A stretch of 64,000 nt of DNA, from positions 1 through 64,000 of the forward strand of contig CAZMUM010000025.1 in NCBI GenBank assembly GCA_964569385.1. Reading direction: 5' to 3'. The notes under the pieces were generated by a model, which worked only from the letters and a program-made list of their open reading frames with translations, was not told the origin of the DNA and did not search any database. The stretch is from JAADHX01 sp964569385. GTDB lineage: Bacteria; Actinomycetota; Acidimicrobiia; Acidimicrobiales; Poriferisodalaceae. The position numbers were made by a program, and so were the translations under genes. Positions 50,443-59,368 of this stretch are shown here, in pieces. Each line of letters starts with the position of its first letter. The stretch's first letter is position 1.

Positions 50443-51789
50443 ATGAGGAAAACTAAACGATCACTGCCAATTCTGCTGATGGCTATTGCTTTGTTGGCAG
50501 CCGCGTGCGGCGACAGTGACGACGACAGCAATTCCGGCCCCACTGCGGAGGACAGTACAACGACGGCGGCCACCGTTGCCCCTGAACCGGCAGATGAGCC
50601 GGCGGACGAACCCGAGGCTCCCGCCGCGCCAGGCGAAGAGTTGATTGCCGGGTACGCCGACTGGGATGCCGTGTTGGCTGAAGCCGACGGCCAAACTGTG
50701 AACTTCTACCTATGGGGCGGAAGCGACAAAATCAACGCCGACGTTGATAACGACATCGGGGCACAAGTCAGTGAACTCTTTGGGGTAACGCTCAACCGCG
50801 TTCCACTCGGCGACACCGCTGATGCCGTGAACCTCGTTCTGAACGAGATCGAGGCCGGTCAGACCACCGGTGGGTCCGTCGACATGATCTGGATCAACGG
50901 CGAGAACTTCCGCACCCTCAAGGACGCCGACGCGCTGTTGGCTGCATGGTCAGAAGCGCTTCCCAACGCGGTATTCGTAAACTGGGACGACCCATCAGTC
51001 GCGAACGATTTCGGAGAACCAGTCGAGGGAACCGAGTCACCCTGGGGTCATGCCCAGTTCGTGTTCGAGTTCAACACTGAGCTGGTTGGTGACGTTGCCC
51101 CTGATTCGTTCGAGGACCTCCAAGCGTGGATCCACGAGAACCCAGGGCTGTTCACCTATCCTGCCGTGCCCGACTTCACCGGTTCGGTGTTCCTCCGTCA
51201 CCTCTTCTACTGGGCTGCTGGCGGCAGCGAAGCGTTTGCGGGCCCCTTCGATCAGGAGGTCTTTGACCAGTACGCCCCGACTGTCTGGGAGTACCTGAAC
51301 GACATTGGACCAAGCCTGTGGCGCGGCGGTGATACCTACCCGACCGAAGCGGCGGTGCAGCAGGACCTTCTGGCCAACCAGGAAGTTGCCTTCTCGATGT
51401 CGTACAACCCGTCGAATGCGACGACCCAGATCATCGATGGTGTCTATCCCGACACCATCCGGACGTTCATCCCGGTCACCGGTTCGATCTCGAACAACAA
51501 CTACGTGACGATCCCATCGAACGCCGGCAATGCTGCCGGTGCGTTGGTCGTGGCGAACTACATGTTGAGCGAGGAATATCAGCTGAAAATGACGGACCCG
51601 AACGGCTGGGGCTGGTTGACCGCAACTGACCCGAACCGCTGGAGCGATGAGGCCCAAGCGACGCTCGCTGGATACGAGGCTGGCGTTGCCACCCTGCCAC
51701 AAACCATCCTGAACGCGAATGCGTTACCGGAGCCTTCTGCTGACTGGGTAGAGGCAATGGAACAAGGCTGGCTCGACAACGTCCTGTAG
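50443..51789 (+). CDS. ABC transporter substrate-binding lipoprotein (YnjB-like)
   Basis: The 448-residue product has a lipoprotein signal (MAIALLAAACGDS, lipid Cys at about 23), an acidic Thr/Ala/Pro linker and an extracellular solute-binding fold (VNFYLWGGSDKINADVDNDIGAQ; GGSVDMIWINGENFRTLKDA). The GGS-D-IN...GENF pattern is like YnjB proteins. It delivers a solute to the permeases that follow. A stem-loop at 51819-51868 separates it from them. Confidence 0.88.
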   Translation: MRKTKRSLPILLMAIALLAAACGDSDDDSNSGPTAEDSTTTAATVAPEPADEPADEPEAPAAPGEELIAGYADWDAVLAEADGQTVNFYLWGGSDKINADVDNDIGAQVSELFGVTLNRVPLGDTADAVNLVLNEIEAGQTTGGSVDMIWINGENFRTLKDADALLAAWSEALPNAVFVNWDDPSVANDFGEPVEGTESPWGHAQFVFEFNTELVGDVAPDSFEDLQAWIHENPGLFTYPAVPDFTGSVFLRHLFYWAAGGSEAFAGPFDQEVFDQYAPTVWEYLNDIGPSLWRGGDTYPTEAAVQQDLLANQEVAFSMSYNPSNATTQIIDGVYPDTIRTFIPVTGSISNNNYVTIPSNAGNAAGALVVANYMLSEEYQLKMTDPNGWGWLTATDPNRWSDEAQATLAGYEAGVATLPQTILNANALPEPSADWVEAMEQGWLDNVL

Positions 51790-51818
51790 GACATGAAGCA
51801 GTAAGGCACTTCTGCCTT

Positions 51819-51868
51819 CCGCCAGGGGGTGGCGTCGATGCATCAAACATCGGACCACCTCCTGGCGG
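51819..51868 (+). promoter_or_regulatory. Large intercistronic stem-loop between binding protein and permease genes
   Basis: CCGCCAGG at 51819-51826 pairs with CCTGGCGG at 51861-51868. The stem extends to 14 bp with one G-U pair, and an inner 5-bp stem (CGATG/CATCG) forms in the loop. Such hairpins protect the upstream mRNA or partly terminate, so the binding protein is made in excess over the permeases. Confidence 0.65.
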
Positions 51869-51944
51869 CACTGACCCTCGTTGTCGGAGCCTCAGACCGA
51901 CGCGACTGCCACCGGCCGCCGAGCACTGAACGGAAAGGAGTTTC

Positions 51945-52820
51945 GTGAGGCTGCGTTACCTGCAATATCGAGAGTGGCTTCGGGTGCCGCTGATGCTGAC
52001 GCCCGCCGTGCTCATACTTGGCGCGCTGTTCGGCTTTGGCATGTTTCTTGGCGCGGCTCGAAGCTTTGGGTATTCGCCTTATCGTGACGACAACCTGCTC
52101 ACCTTGGAGCACTATCGGTCCGTCATCGAGAACGACCGGTTTGTCTCTTCGTTCGTATTGACCTTTCAGATCGCATTGATTTCGACGGTTTTGTCGATGA
52201 TCATTGCGGTTGCAATCGCTCTTGTCCTACGCAATCGGTTCCGTGGGCAAGGGTTCGCAACGTTCGTATTCCAGGTGCCGTTGCCGGTTCCACACCTGGT
52301 TGCTGCGAGCGCCATGTTGCTGTTGGTCACTCAGAGCGGGATCATCTCTCGTTTGACAGTTGCGATGGGAGTCACTCAAACGCCGGCTGATTTCCCGGTG
52401 CTTACCTTTGACGCCTGGGGGATTTCGATCATCTTGTCGTACCTCTGGAAGGAGGTGCCCTTCATCGGCCTCGTTGTGTTGGCGATACTCAAGGGCATTG
52501 GGCCACAGTTCGAAGAGTTGGCCATGTCGTTGGGGGCCTCGAGGTGGCAGCGCTTCCGCTACGTGATCTTGCCTCTGATAATGCCCGGATTGCTTTCGAG
52601 TTCGGTCATTGTGTTTGCGTTCGCGTTCTCCAGTTATGAGATCCCGCTGCTGCTCGGCGTGCCGGACCCAGCGGTGCTCTCTGTGTTTTCGTTCCGCCTC
52701 TTCAACGATCCCGACATAACTTTGCGCCCTCAAGCCATGGCTGCATCCATGGTCTTGGCGATCTCGGCTCTGCTGTTCCTGCTCCTGTATCGCAGGCTCG
52801 CTCGAAAGACGTTCGGATGA
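51945..52820 (+). CDS. ABC transporter permease 1
   Basis: The 291-residue protein has about six membrane helices and the BPD_transp_1 coupling loop EELAMSLGASRWQRFRYVILPLIMPG. The GTG start has GGAAAGGAG at good spacing. It overlaps permease 2 by 4 nt. With the second permease it forms the membrane channel of the importer. The E. coli relative YnjC is a single fused chain; here the two halves are separate. Confidence 0.9.
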   Translation: MRLRYLQYREWLRVPLMLTPAVLILGALFGFGMFLGAARSFGYSPYRDDNLLTLEHYRSVIENDRFVSSFVLTFQIALISTVLSMIIAVAIALVLRNRFRGQGFATFVFQVPLPVPHLVAASAMLLLVTQSGIISRLTVAMGVTQTPADFPVLTFDAWGISIILSYLWKEVPFIGLVVLAILKGIGPQFEELAMSLGASRWQRFRYVILPLIMPGLLSSSVIVFAFAFSSYEIPLLLGVPDPAVLSVFSFRLFNDPDITLRPQAMAASMVLAISALLFLLLYRRLARKTFG

Positions 52821-53659
52821 CCAAGCCCGCTCCGAGTCGAGACGAGCAACGGTTGGTGTCGACGGCTGTTCAGCGACTCGCCGTCGCGTCGATCATCTTC
52901 GCAGTGGTCGTGCCGCTGATTGCGCTGTTCATCTGGTCATTCGCCTTTCGCTGGTTCTTCCCAGACTTGTTGCCAGAGACTTGGGGGCTTGGGTCGTGGG
53001 AATACGTGAGATCGCCAAGTTCCAAGGTGCTGTCGAGCATGTGGAACAGCATCACCCTCGGCCTTCTTGTCTGTGTTATGGCACTCGCCGTTGGGTTGCC
53101 CGCGAGCCGCGCCCTCGGGCTCTATGAGTTTCGAGGCAAAGGCGCCGTTGAGCTCTTCTTGATGGCCCCCATCATCGTGCCTCCGCTGGTGTCGGTTATG
53201 GGCATCCACGTCACCTTCATCAAGCTCGGGCTCACGGGTTCGTTCCTTGGCGTGGCGCTTGTCCATCTGATTCCCTCGATTCCGTACTTCGTGCTGGTCA
53301 TGTCGGGGGTGTTCGCCAACTACGGGACAGAGTTGGAAGATACGGCCCGATCTCTGGGCGCTGGCCCGATCCGTGTGTTCTTCCTGGTTACCCTGCCGGC
53401 GATCGCGCCTGGGCTTTCCGTGGCGCTGATGTTCACGTTCCTGATCTCCTGGGGCCAATACATAACCACGTTGCTCATTGGTAGTGGACGCGTGACAACG
53501 TTGCCAATTGTGCTGTTTCCGCTACTCACTGGGCCGAACAAGGCCAACGCGGCCGCAGTTAGTCTTGTTCTCATTGCGCCGGCGCTCATCGCTTTGGTAC
53601 TCACTTCCCGTCAACTAAGTCGGGATTCAACAACCCTTGGGGGGTTCGGCCGACTGTGA
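52817..53659 (+). CDS. ABC transporter permease 2
   Basis: The 280-residue protein has about six membrane helices and the coupling loop ELEDTARSLGAGPIRVFFLVTLPAIAPG. It overlaps the neighbouring permease and ATPase genes by 4 nt each. Confidence 0.9.
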   Translation: MTKPAPSRDEQRLVSTAVQRLAVASIIFAVVVPLIALFIWSFAFRWFFPDLLPETWGLGSWEYVRSPSSKVLSSMWNSITLGLLVCVMALAVGLPASRALGLYEFRGKGAVELFLMAPIIVPPLVSVMGIHVTFIKLGLTGSFLGVALVHLIPSIPYFVLVMSGVFANYGTELEDTARSLGAGPIRVFFLVTLPAIAPGLSVALMFTFLISWGQYITTLLIGSGRVTTLPIVLFPLLTGPNKANAAAVSLVLIAPALIALVLTSRQLSRDSTTLGGFGRL

Positions 53660-54747
53660 CTTCGGTAAGCATCCACTCACTCACGAGACGTTTCGGCCCG
53701 ACGGTGGCCGTGGACGATCTGAACATCGACATAACCAGCGGCGAGATGATAGCCCTGCTGGGTCCGTCCGGTTGTGGCAAGACAACCACGCTGAGAATGT
53801 TGAGCGGCTTGCTCACCCCGACAGAAGGAGATATCACCTTCGACGGTAAGTCCATCCTTGGCGTACCGACCGAGAAACGCGGGGCGGTGATGGTGTTCCA
53901 GAAGCACCTGCTGTTTCCGACGATGACAGTCGCAGAGAACATCGGGTTCGGTTTGAAGATGGCCCGCAAATCGAAGGCCGAGATCTCTGAGACCGTGGGG
54001 GAGATGCTCGAACGGGTTCAGCTCGTCGGATACGGCGGCCGTGGCGCCCACGAGCTCTCCGGAGGTCAGCAACAACGGGTGGCGTTGGCGCGTGCGTTGG
54101 CGGTTAGGCCAAAGGTGTTGTTGCTCGACGAACCGCTGGCCAACCTCGATGCCAACCTTCGTGTCGACATGCGAGGCCAGATTCGCGACATGCAACTCGA
54201 AATGGGTATCACGGCAATCTTTGTCACTCACGATCAAGAGGAGGCCGTGATGCTGGCCGACCGTGTCGCACTCATGACCGATGGTCGTCTACGTCAGCTT
54301 GGAAAACCAGAGGACTTCTACCGGCGACCGGTTAGCGCCGAGGTTTCAGGCTTCTTCAGGAACACGAACTTCCTGCCCGGAACGCTCTCTGGCAACACTG
54401 TTGCCACCGAAGCCGGGCCACTACGGATCGATGAGGTGAGTCCGGCTGTGTCAGACGGACCGGTGCTGGTAACTGTGCGGCCTGAGGCCGTTGAGGTTGG
54501 GCCGGGCGACAATACTGTTAGCGCGGTCGTGCGCACAGCGATCTTCATGGGTACCTACACCCACCTTCAGGTCGACATTCGGGGCAACAGCTGGGACATT
54601 CATTCGCGGGTATCGAGCCGTGTCGTGGTGGGCGACACCATCGATGTACAACTGCCTGCTGAGTCCCTCTGGGCCCTGCCAGACGACCCTGGGCGTGCGT
54701 CTAAACCAAGCTCGGATTACCTGACAGATGTCGGGACCGCCGAATGA
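53656..54747 (+). CDS. ABC transporter ATP-binding protein
   Basis: The 363-residue ATPase has Walker A GPSGCGKTTTLRML, signature LSGGQQQRVALARAL, Walker B VLLLDEPLANLD and the H-loop FVTHDQEEA. The C-terminal TOBE domain of the MalK/PotA/UgpC type follows. It energises the importer of this operon. It overlaps the aldolase gene by 4 nt. Confidence 0.93.
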   Translation: MTSVSIHSLTRRFGPTVAVDDLNIDITSGEMIALLGPSGCGKTTTLRMLSGLLTPTEGDITFDGKSILGVPTEKRGAVMVFQKHLLFPTMTVAENIGFGLKMARKSKAEISETVGEMLERVQLVGYGGRGAHELSGGQQQRVALARALAVRPKVLLLDEPLANLDANLRVDMRGQIRDMQLEMGITAIFVTHDQEEAVMLADRVALMTDGRLRQLGKPEDFYRRPVSAEVSGFFRNTNFLPGTLSGNTVATEAGPLRIDEVSPAVSDGPVLVTVRPEAVEVGPGDNTVSAVVRTAIFMGTYTHLQVDIRGNSWDIHSRVSSRVVVGDTIDVQLPAESLWALPDDPGRASKPSSDYLTDVGTAE

Positions 54748-55598
54748 ACGAGTCGTCGATCGACCTTCCACTTGGTCCGGTGACCCTGGCAGTAGATCAT
54801 GTCAAAGCGATGCGTGCTTGCCTCGCTGGTGAAGTGTCGGCGGTGCAGCTTGGGCAGATCAAGAAACAGCTGTCAGCGGCTGGCGACGTTTCAGTCCTGA
54901 CCGATCCTGAGCATGGCTTGCAGGCCGTCAGAGAGACCCTGGGCGCGAATCAACGCCTGGTTGTGTCGATCGAGGATGGTGACTACGCAAGCCCTGAAGT
55001 TCCACCTAGAAAACTCGATGGCTGGGATGTTGGAAGGATTACCGAAGCCGGAGCCGACTTCATCAAGTGCTTCTTCTGGTATGAACCGGGGCCCGACGGG
55101 CTCCGCGCGCGACAGTTCTTGGCCGAGGTCGTCCGCGAGTGTGAGGTCAACGGCATCCCGCTCATGGCCGAGCCGATATTGATTCCGTCGGACGGCGGCG
55201 GTCACTCTTCGGGCCAGCATGGCGAACGACTGTTGGAGATGGTGCGGGAGTTGAGCGATTCGGGAGCGACCGCGTTGAAGCTCGAGTTTGCCGGTGGAGC
55301 GACGGGTCCAATGGCGTCGGGCGCCGAGGTCAGCGCTGCCATCACGGAGTTGTCGTCGGTGCCGTGGTACCTGCTGTCGCAGGGTGTTTCGTTCGAGGTA
55401 TTCCAGAAACAACTGGTGGTGGCCATCGCCGGTGGAGCGTCGGGATGTGTTGTCGGGCGGGCAGTGTGGTGCGACCTGATCACCGCCGACGGCCTGAACG
55501 ACCGGGCGGGCGGTATTCTGCGCGATCGGCTGTTGGTGCTTCAAGACATTGTCAAGGGTCAAACCGACGAATCCTTGAAATTGGGGGAAGTGCTGTGA
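54744..55598 (+). CDS. Class I aldolase of the LacD/YihT type
   Basis: The 284-residue TIM-barrel aldolase has the Schiff-base region AGADFIKCFFWYEPG (Lys candidate) and the C-terminal phosphate-binding part WYLLSQGVSFEVFQKQL ... GASGCVVGRAVW, close to tagatose-1,6-bisphosphate aldolase and YihT sulfofructose-1-phosphate aldolase. It would cleave a ketose 1-phosphate to dihydroxyacetone phosphate and an aldehyde. It is coupled to the transporter ATPase and the nucleoside hydrolase-like gene. Confidence 0.82.
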   Translation: MNESSIDLPLGPVTLAVDHVKAMRACLAGEVSAVQLGQIKKQLSAAGDVSVLTDPEHGLQAVRETLGANQRLVVSIEDGDYASPEVPPRKLDGWDVGRITEAGADFIKCFFWYEPGPDGLRARQFLAEVVRECEVNGIPLMAEPILIPSDGGGHSSGQHGERLLEMVRELSDSGATALKLEFAGGATGPMASGAEVSAAITELSSVPWYLLSQGVSFEVFQKQLVVAIAGGASGCVVGRAVWCDLITADGLNDRAGGILRDRLLVLQDIVKGQTDESLKLGEVL

Positions 55599-56725
55599 GG
55601 TTTCCAGCTATTGACGACGTGACGCGTCTGCAGAGACTCGAGCCTCCGACGGGCAAGGTCTCTGTCGTAATTGATACTGACACCGCCAATGAGATCGATG
55701 ATCAGTTCGCCATAGCCTGGGCACTGCTGCGCTCCGATGTCATCGACATCAAGGCAGTCATCGCCGAACCGTTCTCCTTCGCTCATCACCGTGATCCGCT
55801 AGCGAAGGCGGACGAAGCTCGCAAGTCCGCCGGCTCCTCGAACGCTGCGCCTGTGCCCGGAAGTACCGGCAGTCGCGGCGACGATGAGAGCCAACCGTTC
55901 CTCGAGCACTACGACGAATGGCTCAAACGGCTCGATCAGCAAGGCACAACCATCGATGAGCTGAAGTTCACCTCACCGGCCGAAGGCGTCGATCTAAGCG
56001 TGGCGGAGATCAAGCGGGTCTACGAAGCCGCTGGAGTTGATGCAACCGGTTTGGTTTTCCGGGGTGCTGACCGTTACATGACAGAAGCTGAAGGCGCCGT
56101 GCCATCGGCCGGTGTGGATCGTCTGATCGAGCTGGCCAGAGGCAGCGATGACCTCCTTTATGTGGCTGCGATCGGGTGCATCACCAACGTCGCATCTGCA
56201 CTGCTGATCGCCCCCGACATCGTCGACAAAATAGTGGTGCTCTGGACGTCGGGGTACCCGTCAAACGATGAGCGCTCGAACCGGCCGTCACTTAACCTCG
56301 TGCAGGACGTTCACGCCACCAGGGTTGTGCTCGAGAGTGGCGTTCCGTATGTGTACATGCCCGGCTACCTGGTTGGACAACAACTCTCGATCTCCCAGCC
56401 AGAGATGCATCAATGGGTCAAGGGGACCGGTCGCCTCGGTGATCTCCTGGTCGACCTCTACGACAACAACCCGCTGTACCCGCTGATGGGCATAGGCGAT
56501 CACTTTGTGCGGTCATGGGTGATCTGGGATCTGATTTGTCTGGCCTGGCTGATTGAGCCGTCTCTCGTTCCGACTGTGATCCGGCCAACGCCGAAACTGG
56601 CTGAGGATCTTCGCTGGGACCTGAACAACGCCGGCGAGCGTCACGTGATGCGCGAAGCAGTAGACGTCGACCGAGACGGGATCTTCCGCGACCTCTTTAC
56701 GAGGCTCGCCTCCGCTGGAACCTGA
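55595..56725 (+). CDS. Nucleoside hydrolase-like protein
   Basis: The 376-residue IUNH-family protein has the calcium-binding Asp cluster DTDTANEIDDQFAIAWAL (canonical DxDxxxDD) and the later IGCITNVASALL. It should cleave an N-glycosidic or similar bond. An insertion after the first helix (DPLAKADEARKSAGSS... to about residue 140) makes it longer than typical enzymes. GTG at 55595 overlaps the aldolase stop (GTGA). Confidence 0.8.
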   Translation: MRFPAIDDVTRLQRLEPPTGKVSVVIDTDTANEIDDQFAIAWALLRSDVIDIKAVIAEPFSFAHHRDPLAKADEARKSAGSSNAAPVPGSTGSRGDDESQPFLEHYDEWLKRLDQQGTTIDELKFTSPAEGVDLSVAEIKRVYEAAGVDATGLVFRGADRYMTEAEGAVPSAGVDRLIELARGSDDLLYVAAIGCITNVASALLIAPDIVDKIVVLWTSGYPSNDERSNRPSLNLVQDVHATRVVLESGVPYVYMPGYLVGQQLSISQPEMHQWVKGTGRLGDLLVDLYDNNPLYPLMGIGDHFVRSWVIWDLICLAWLIEPSLVPTVIRPTPKLAEDLRWDLNNAGERHVMREAVDVDRDGIFRDLFTRLASAGT

Positions 56726-56749
56726 GCGCTCGCCGACACCGAGGATCAC

Positions 56750-58426
56750 ATGATCGACCTGAACAGTTTCCAGTCCTACGCCGACATATATGAGAACTTC
56801 AAGTGGGAGATACCCGACGAGCACAACATCGCGGCCCGCATTCTGCAAGGCCGCGAGAACGACCGGAACTCGATCGCGATCATCCACCATTGTGAGGCGG
56901 GTGAGCCCGACAGGGTTTCTTTTGCCGAACTCGCGATGCGGACGCGCCAGATTGCCGACTATCTGAGATCACGTGGGGTGGGGAAGGGCGACAGGGTCGG
57001 GATCTCTGTGCCGCAGAGCCCCGAAGCAGCAGCGATTCATTTGGCCGTCTACTCCATTGGCGCCGTCGCTGTGCCCATGTCGCTGATCTACGGTGAGGAT
57101 ACATACCGACACATTGTCTCCGACAGCGGCTCCAGCGTTGTTTTCGCAGGTACCAACGCCACCAAGTTCATTCGAGAAATGCGCCCACTCCTGTCGGATC
57201 TTCGGACTCTCGTGGTGATGTCGCCAGAGGATCATCCAGCCGAGGGTCGCGCCGCCGACGTTGGGCATCCAAACGAGGAGTACTTCCACGACGTTGTCAG
57301 TTCGGGTGGTGATACCGAAGTAATCGAAGTGGCCTATGAGCCGACGTTGGCCGACGACCCTGCGATGCTGTTGTACACGTCGGGGACGACGGGGCCGCCG
57401 AAGGGTGCACTGCATGGCCATCGGATCCTCGAGGGCTACATGCTCACCTTCCTGTTGTTTTTCGATATCGAGATCGACGAGCAAACGGTGTTTTGGACAC
57501 CATCGGATTGGGCTTGGGTTGGTGGGCTCCTCGACATCTTGTTGCCCGCATTGGCCCTGGGTCGCCCAGTCGTCGCTTCTGATGAACGGTTCTCTGCAGT
57601 CCATGCGTTCGGCCTTGTTCGCCGTCACCGAATATCCCACACGTTCCTGGCGCCCACGGCACTCAAGATGATGGCCCAGGTGGACGATCCGGTGCTGACG
57701 GCCAATCTGGATCTGCGGGTGATCGCCAGCGGCGGCGAGGCTGTGGCCGCCGACCTGCATCAGTGGGCCGACCAGACTCTCGGAGCGACAATCAACGAGT
57801 TCTACGGGTTGACCGAGGTCAACCACCTGGCTGGGAGCTGTGCCCGCTTATGGCCGTCGAAGCCGGGAAGCATGGGTTTGCCATACCCAGGGCGCGAGGT
57901 AGAGGTCGTTGCGAGCAACGGTGACCCTGTCGTAGCCGGCGAGGTCGGCCAGATTGTCGTTCGGCCGGGTGACCCCACGCAGATGCTCCGTTACTGGAAC
58001 AACACCGAGGCCACCGTTGCTCGATACGAAAACGGCTGGATGGTCACCGGAGATCTGGCCTACCGAGACGAGCAGGGGTACATCTACTTCCAGGGCCGAG
58101 ATGACGACATCATCACGAGCGCCGGATACCGAATTGGTCCAGCAGAGATCGAGGAGCTGCTGATCGAGCATCCCGCGGTTGCTGATGCCGCAGTGATTGC
58201 CAAACCCGATGCCATCCGAGGTTCGGTGGTGAAGGCAGTCGTGCAGCTTGGTGAAAACGCAAACGGTGATGATGCCCTTGTCGAGGAGTTGCAGCAGTTG
58301 GTTCGGACTCGCCTCGGCGCCTACAAGTACCCGCGGTCTGTGGAGTTCATCGATGAGCTACCAAAGACGGTGACCGGCAAACTGAACCGCCGCCAACTGA
58401 CGTTACGCGAGGGCGAGCTGAGCTGA
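56750..58426 (+). CDS. AMP-forming acyl-CoA synthetase
   Basis: The 558-residue adenylate-forming enzyme has the P-loop YTSGTTGPPKGALHGH, the adenine motif INEFYGLTEVN, NGWMVTGDLAYRDEQGYIYFQGRDDDIITSAGYRIGP and the final Lys motif VTGKLNRRQL. It resembles the medium-chain/acetyl branch. It would activate a carboxylic acid formed in the pathway and is the last gene of the operon, 24 nt after the hydrolase-like gene. A palindrome follows the stop. Confidence 0.9.
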   Translation: MIDLNSFQSYADIYENFKWEIPDEHNIAARILQGRENDRNSIAIIHHCEAGEPDRVSFAELAMRTRQIADYLRSRGVGKGDRVGISVPQSPEAAAIHLAVYSIGAVAVPMSLIYGEDTYRHIVSDSGSSVVFAGTNATKFIREMRPLLSDLRTLVVMSPEDHPAEGRAADVGHPNEEYFHDVVSSGGDTEVIEVAYEPTLADDPAMLLYTSGTTGPPKGALHGHRILEGYMLTFLLFFDIEIDEQTVFWTPSDWAWVGGLLDILLPALALGRPVVASDERFSAVHAFGLVRRHRISHTFLAPTALKMMAQVDDPVLTANLDLRVIASGGEAVAADLHQWADQTLGATINEFYGLTEVNHLAGSCARLWPSKPGSMGLPYPGREVEVVASNGDPVVAGEVGQIVVRPGDPTQMLRYWNNTEATVARYENGWMVTGDLAYRDEQGYIYFQGRDDDIITSAGYRIGPAEIEELLIEHPAVADAAVIAKPDAIRGSVVKAVVQLGENANGDDALVEELQQLVRTRLGAYKYPRSVEFIDELPKTVTGKLNRRQLTLREGELS

Positions 58427-58432
58427 GTGCCG

Positions 58433-58451
58433 AAAGGGGTCAGACCCCTTT
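58433..58451 (+). terminator. AAAGGGGTC-A-GACCCCTTT palindrome at operon end
   Basis: A 19-bp odd perfect palindrome 6 nt after the acyl-CoA synthetase stop, ending in TTT. It would form a 7-9 bp GC-rich stem. It is likely the operon terminator; the same sequence type is widespread as a short dispersed palindrome. Confidence 0.6.
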
Positions 58452-58623
58452 GGCCGACGGGTGACACGCCACGCCGTCAGATCCGGGACTATCTCCCGCT
58501 GTCGATTAGCGGCGCTCATCGGGCCGCTCGGGACCAGCCTCCGATCCGCTCGTCGCTGACGCTCCTCCCCCTTCTCGCGCGGCTCCTCATGGCGTAGGGC
58601 TGTTGCTCAGCTAGCGTCCAGCC

Positions 58624-59100
58624 ATGGGACGTTTCTCTCAGGCACCGGTAGCGCGCGCCGCGGGCGGGGTTGTGTTGCGTCGCCGCTATGTAGCTGAAGT
58701 ACTCGTTGTGCATCGGCCTCGTTACGACGACTGGGCCCTGCCGAAAGGTCATGTCGACGACGGCGAGAGCTGGATACAGACAGCACGACGCGAGGTTCTC
58801 GAAGAGACGGGCGTCGAAGCCGTCGAGGTCGGGTCTCCCCTGATCGTGTCTTACCCATTGCCCGAACCACACAGCTCTCCGGGGTCATTGAGGGTCAAGG
58901 TGGTGGCTCTGTACCCGATGAGAGCCATCGATCAGGCCGCCCATGGTGATACGAACCTGGCAAGCCTCGATGACACCGAAGTCGATGCCGTGCAGTGGTG
59001 GACACTGGTCCGCGCTCGCCGCGAACTCACCTACGACGACGAAAGAAGGGCCCTCGATCAGCTGGTCGAAATCGGGGCATGGAGTGCCGATGTTCGCTGA
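58624..59100 (+). CDS. Nudix hydrolase (MutT-like)
   Basis: The 158-residue protein has a complete Nudix box GHVDDGESWIQTARREVLEETGVE preceded by DDWALPKG, as in Ap4A/8-oxo-dGTP hydrolases such as MutT1 N-domains. No phosphoglycerate mutase-like (RHG) domain is attached. It lies 197 nt after the catabolic operon and is probably independent. Confidence 0.88.
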   Translation: MGRFSQAPVARAAGGVVLRRRYVAEVLVVHRPRYDDWALPKGHVDDGESWIQTARREVLEETGVEAVEVGSPLIVSYPLPEPHSSPGSLRVKVVALYPMRAIDQAAHGDTNLASLDDTEVDAVQWWTLVRARRELTYDDERRALDQLVEIGAWSADVR

Positions 59101-59152
59101 TTGGCCTCCCATTGGGTAGCGTTATACCCTTCACCCCTTCAGAGGAGATGCA

Positions 59153-59329
59153 ATGAAGAGCTGGGGTCCATCAATCTTTGGCGCAGCGGTCATAACCGCC
59201 GCGCTGTTGGTATTTTCCATTGTCACCAATGTGGTTGTCGAAGTGGTCGGCGACCCCTATGACGGAAGCGAAGAAAAGAGCGAACACGAAGGCGCCGAAG
59301 AGGGCTTAGGCGTCATATACGTCGACTAG
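59153..59329 (+). CDS. Small single-pass membrane protein (58 aa)
   Basis: An ATG preceded by AGAGGAG starts a 58-residue product. It has one transmembrane helix (about residues 8-30, IFGAAVITAALLVFSIVTNVVV) and a strongly acidic tail (DGSEEKSEHEGAEEG). The good ribosome site and the clean helix-plus-tail design support it as real. Function unknown. Confidence 0.65.
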   Translation: MKSWGPSIFGAAVITAALLVFSIVTNVVVEVVGDPYDGSEEKSEHEGAEEGLGVIYVD

Positions 59330-59368
59330 CCAGTCCGGCGAGAGCGGTTCGACGGCGAGAGGATCTCG

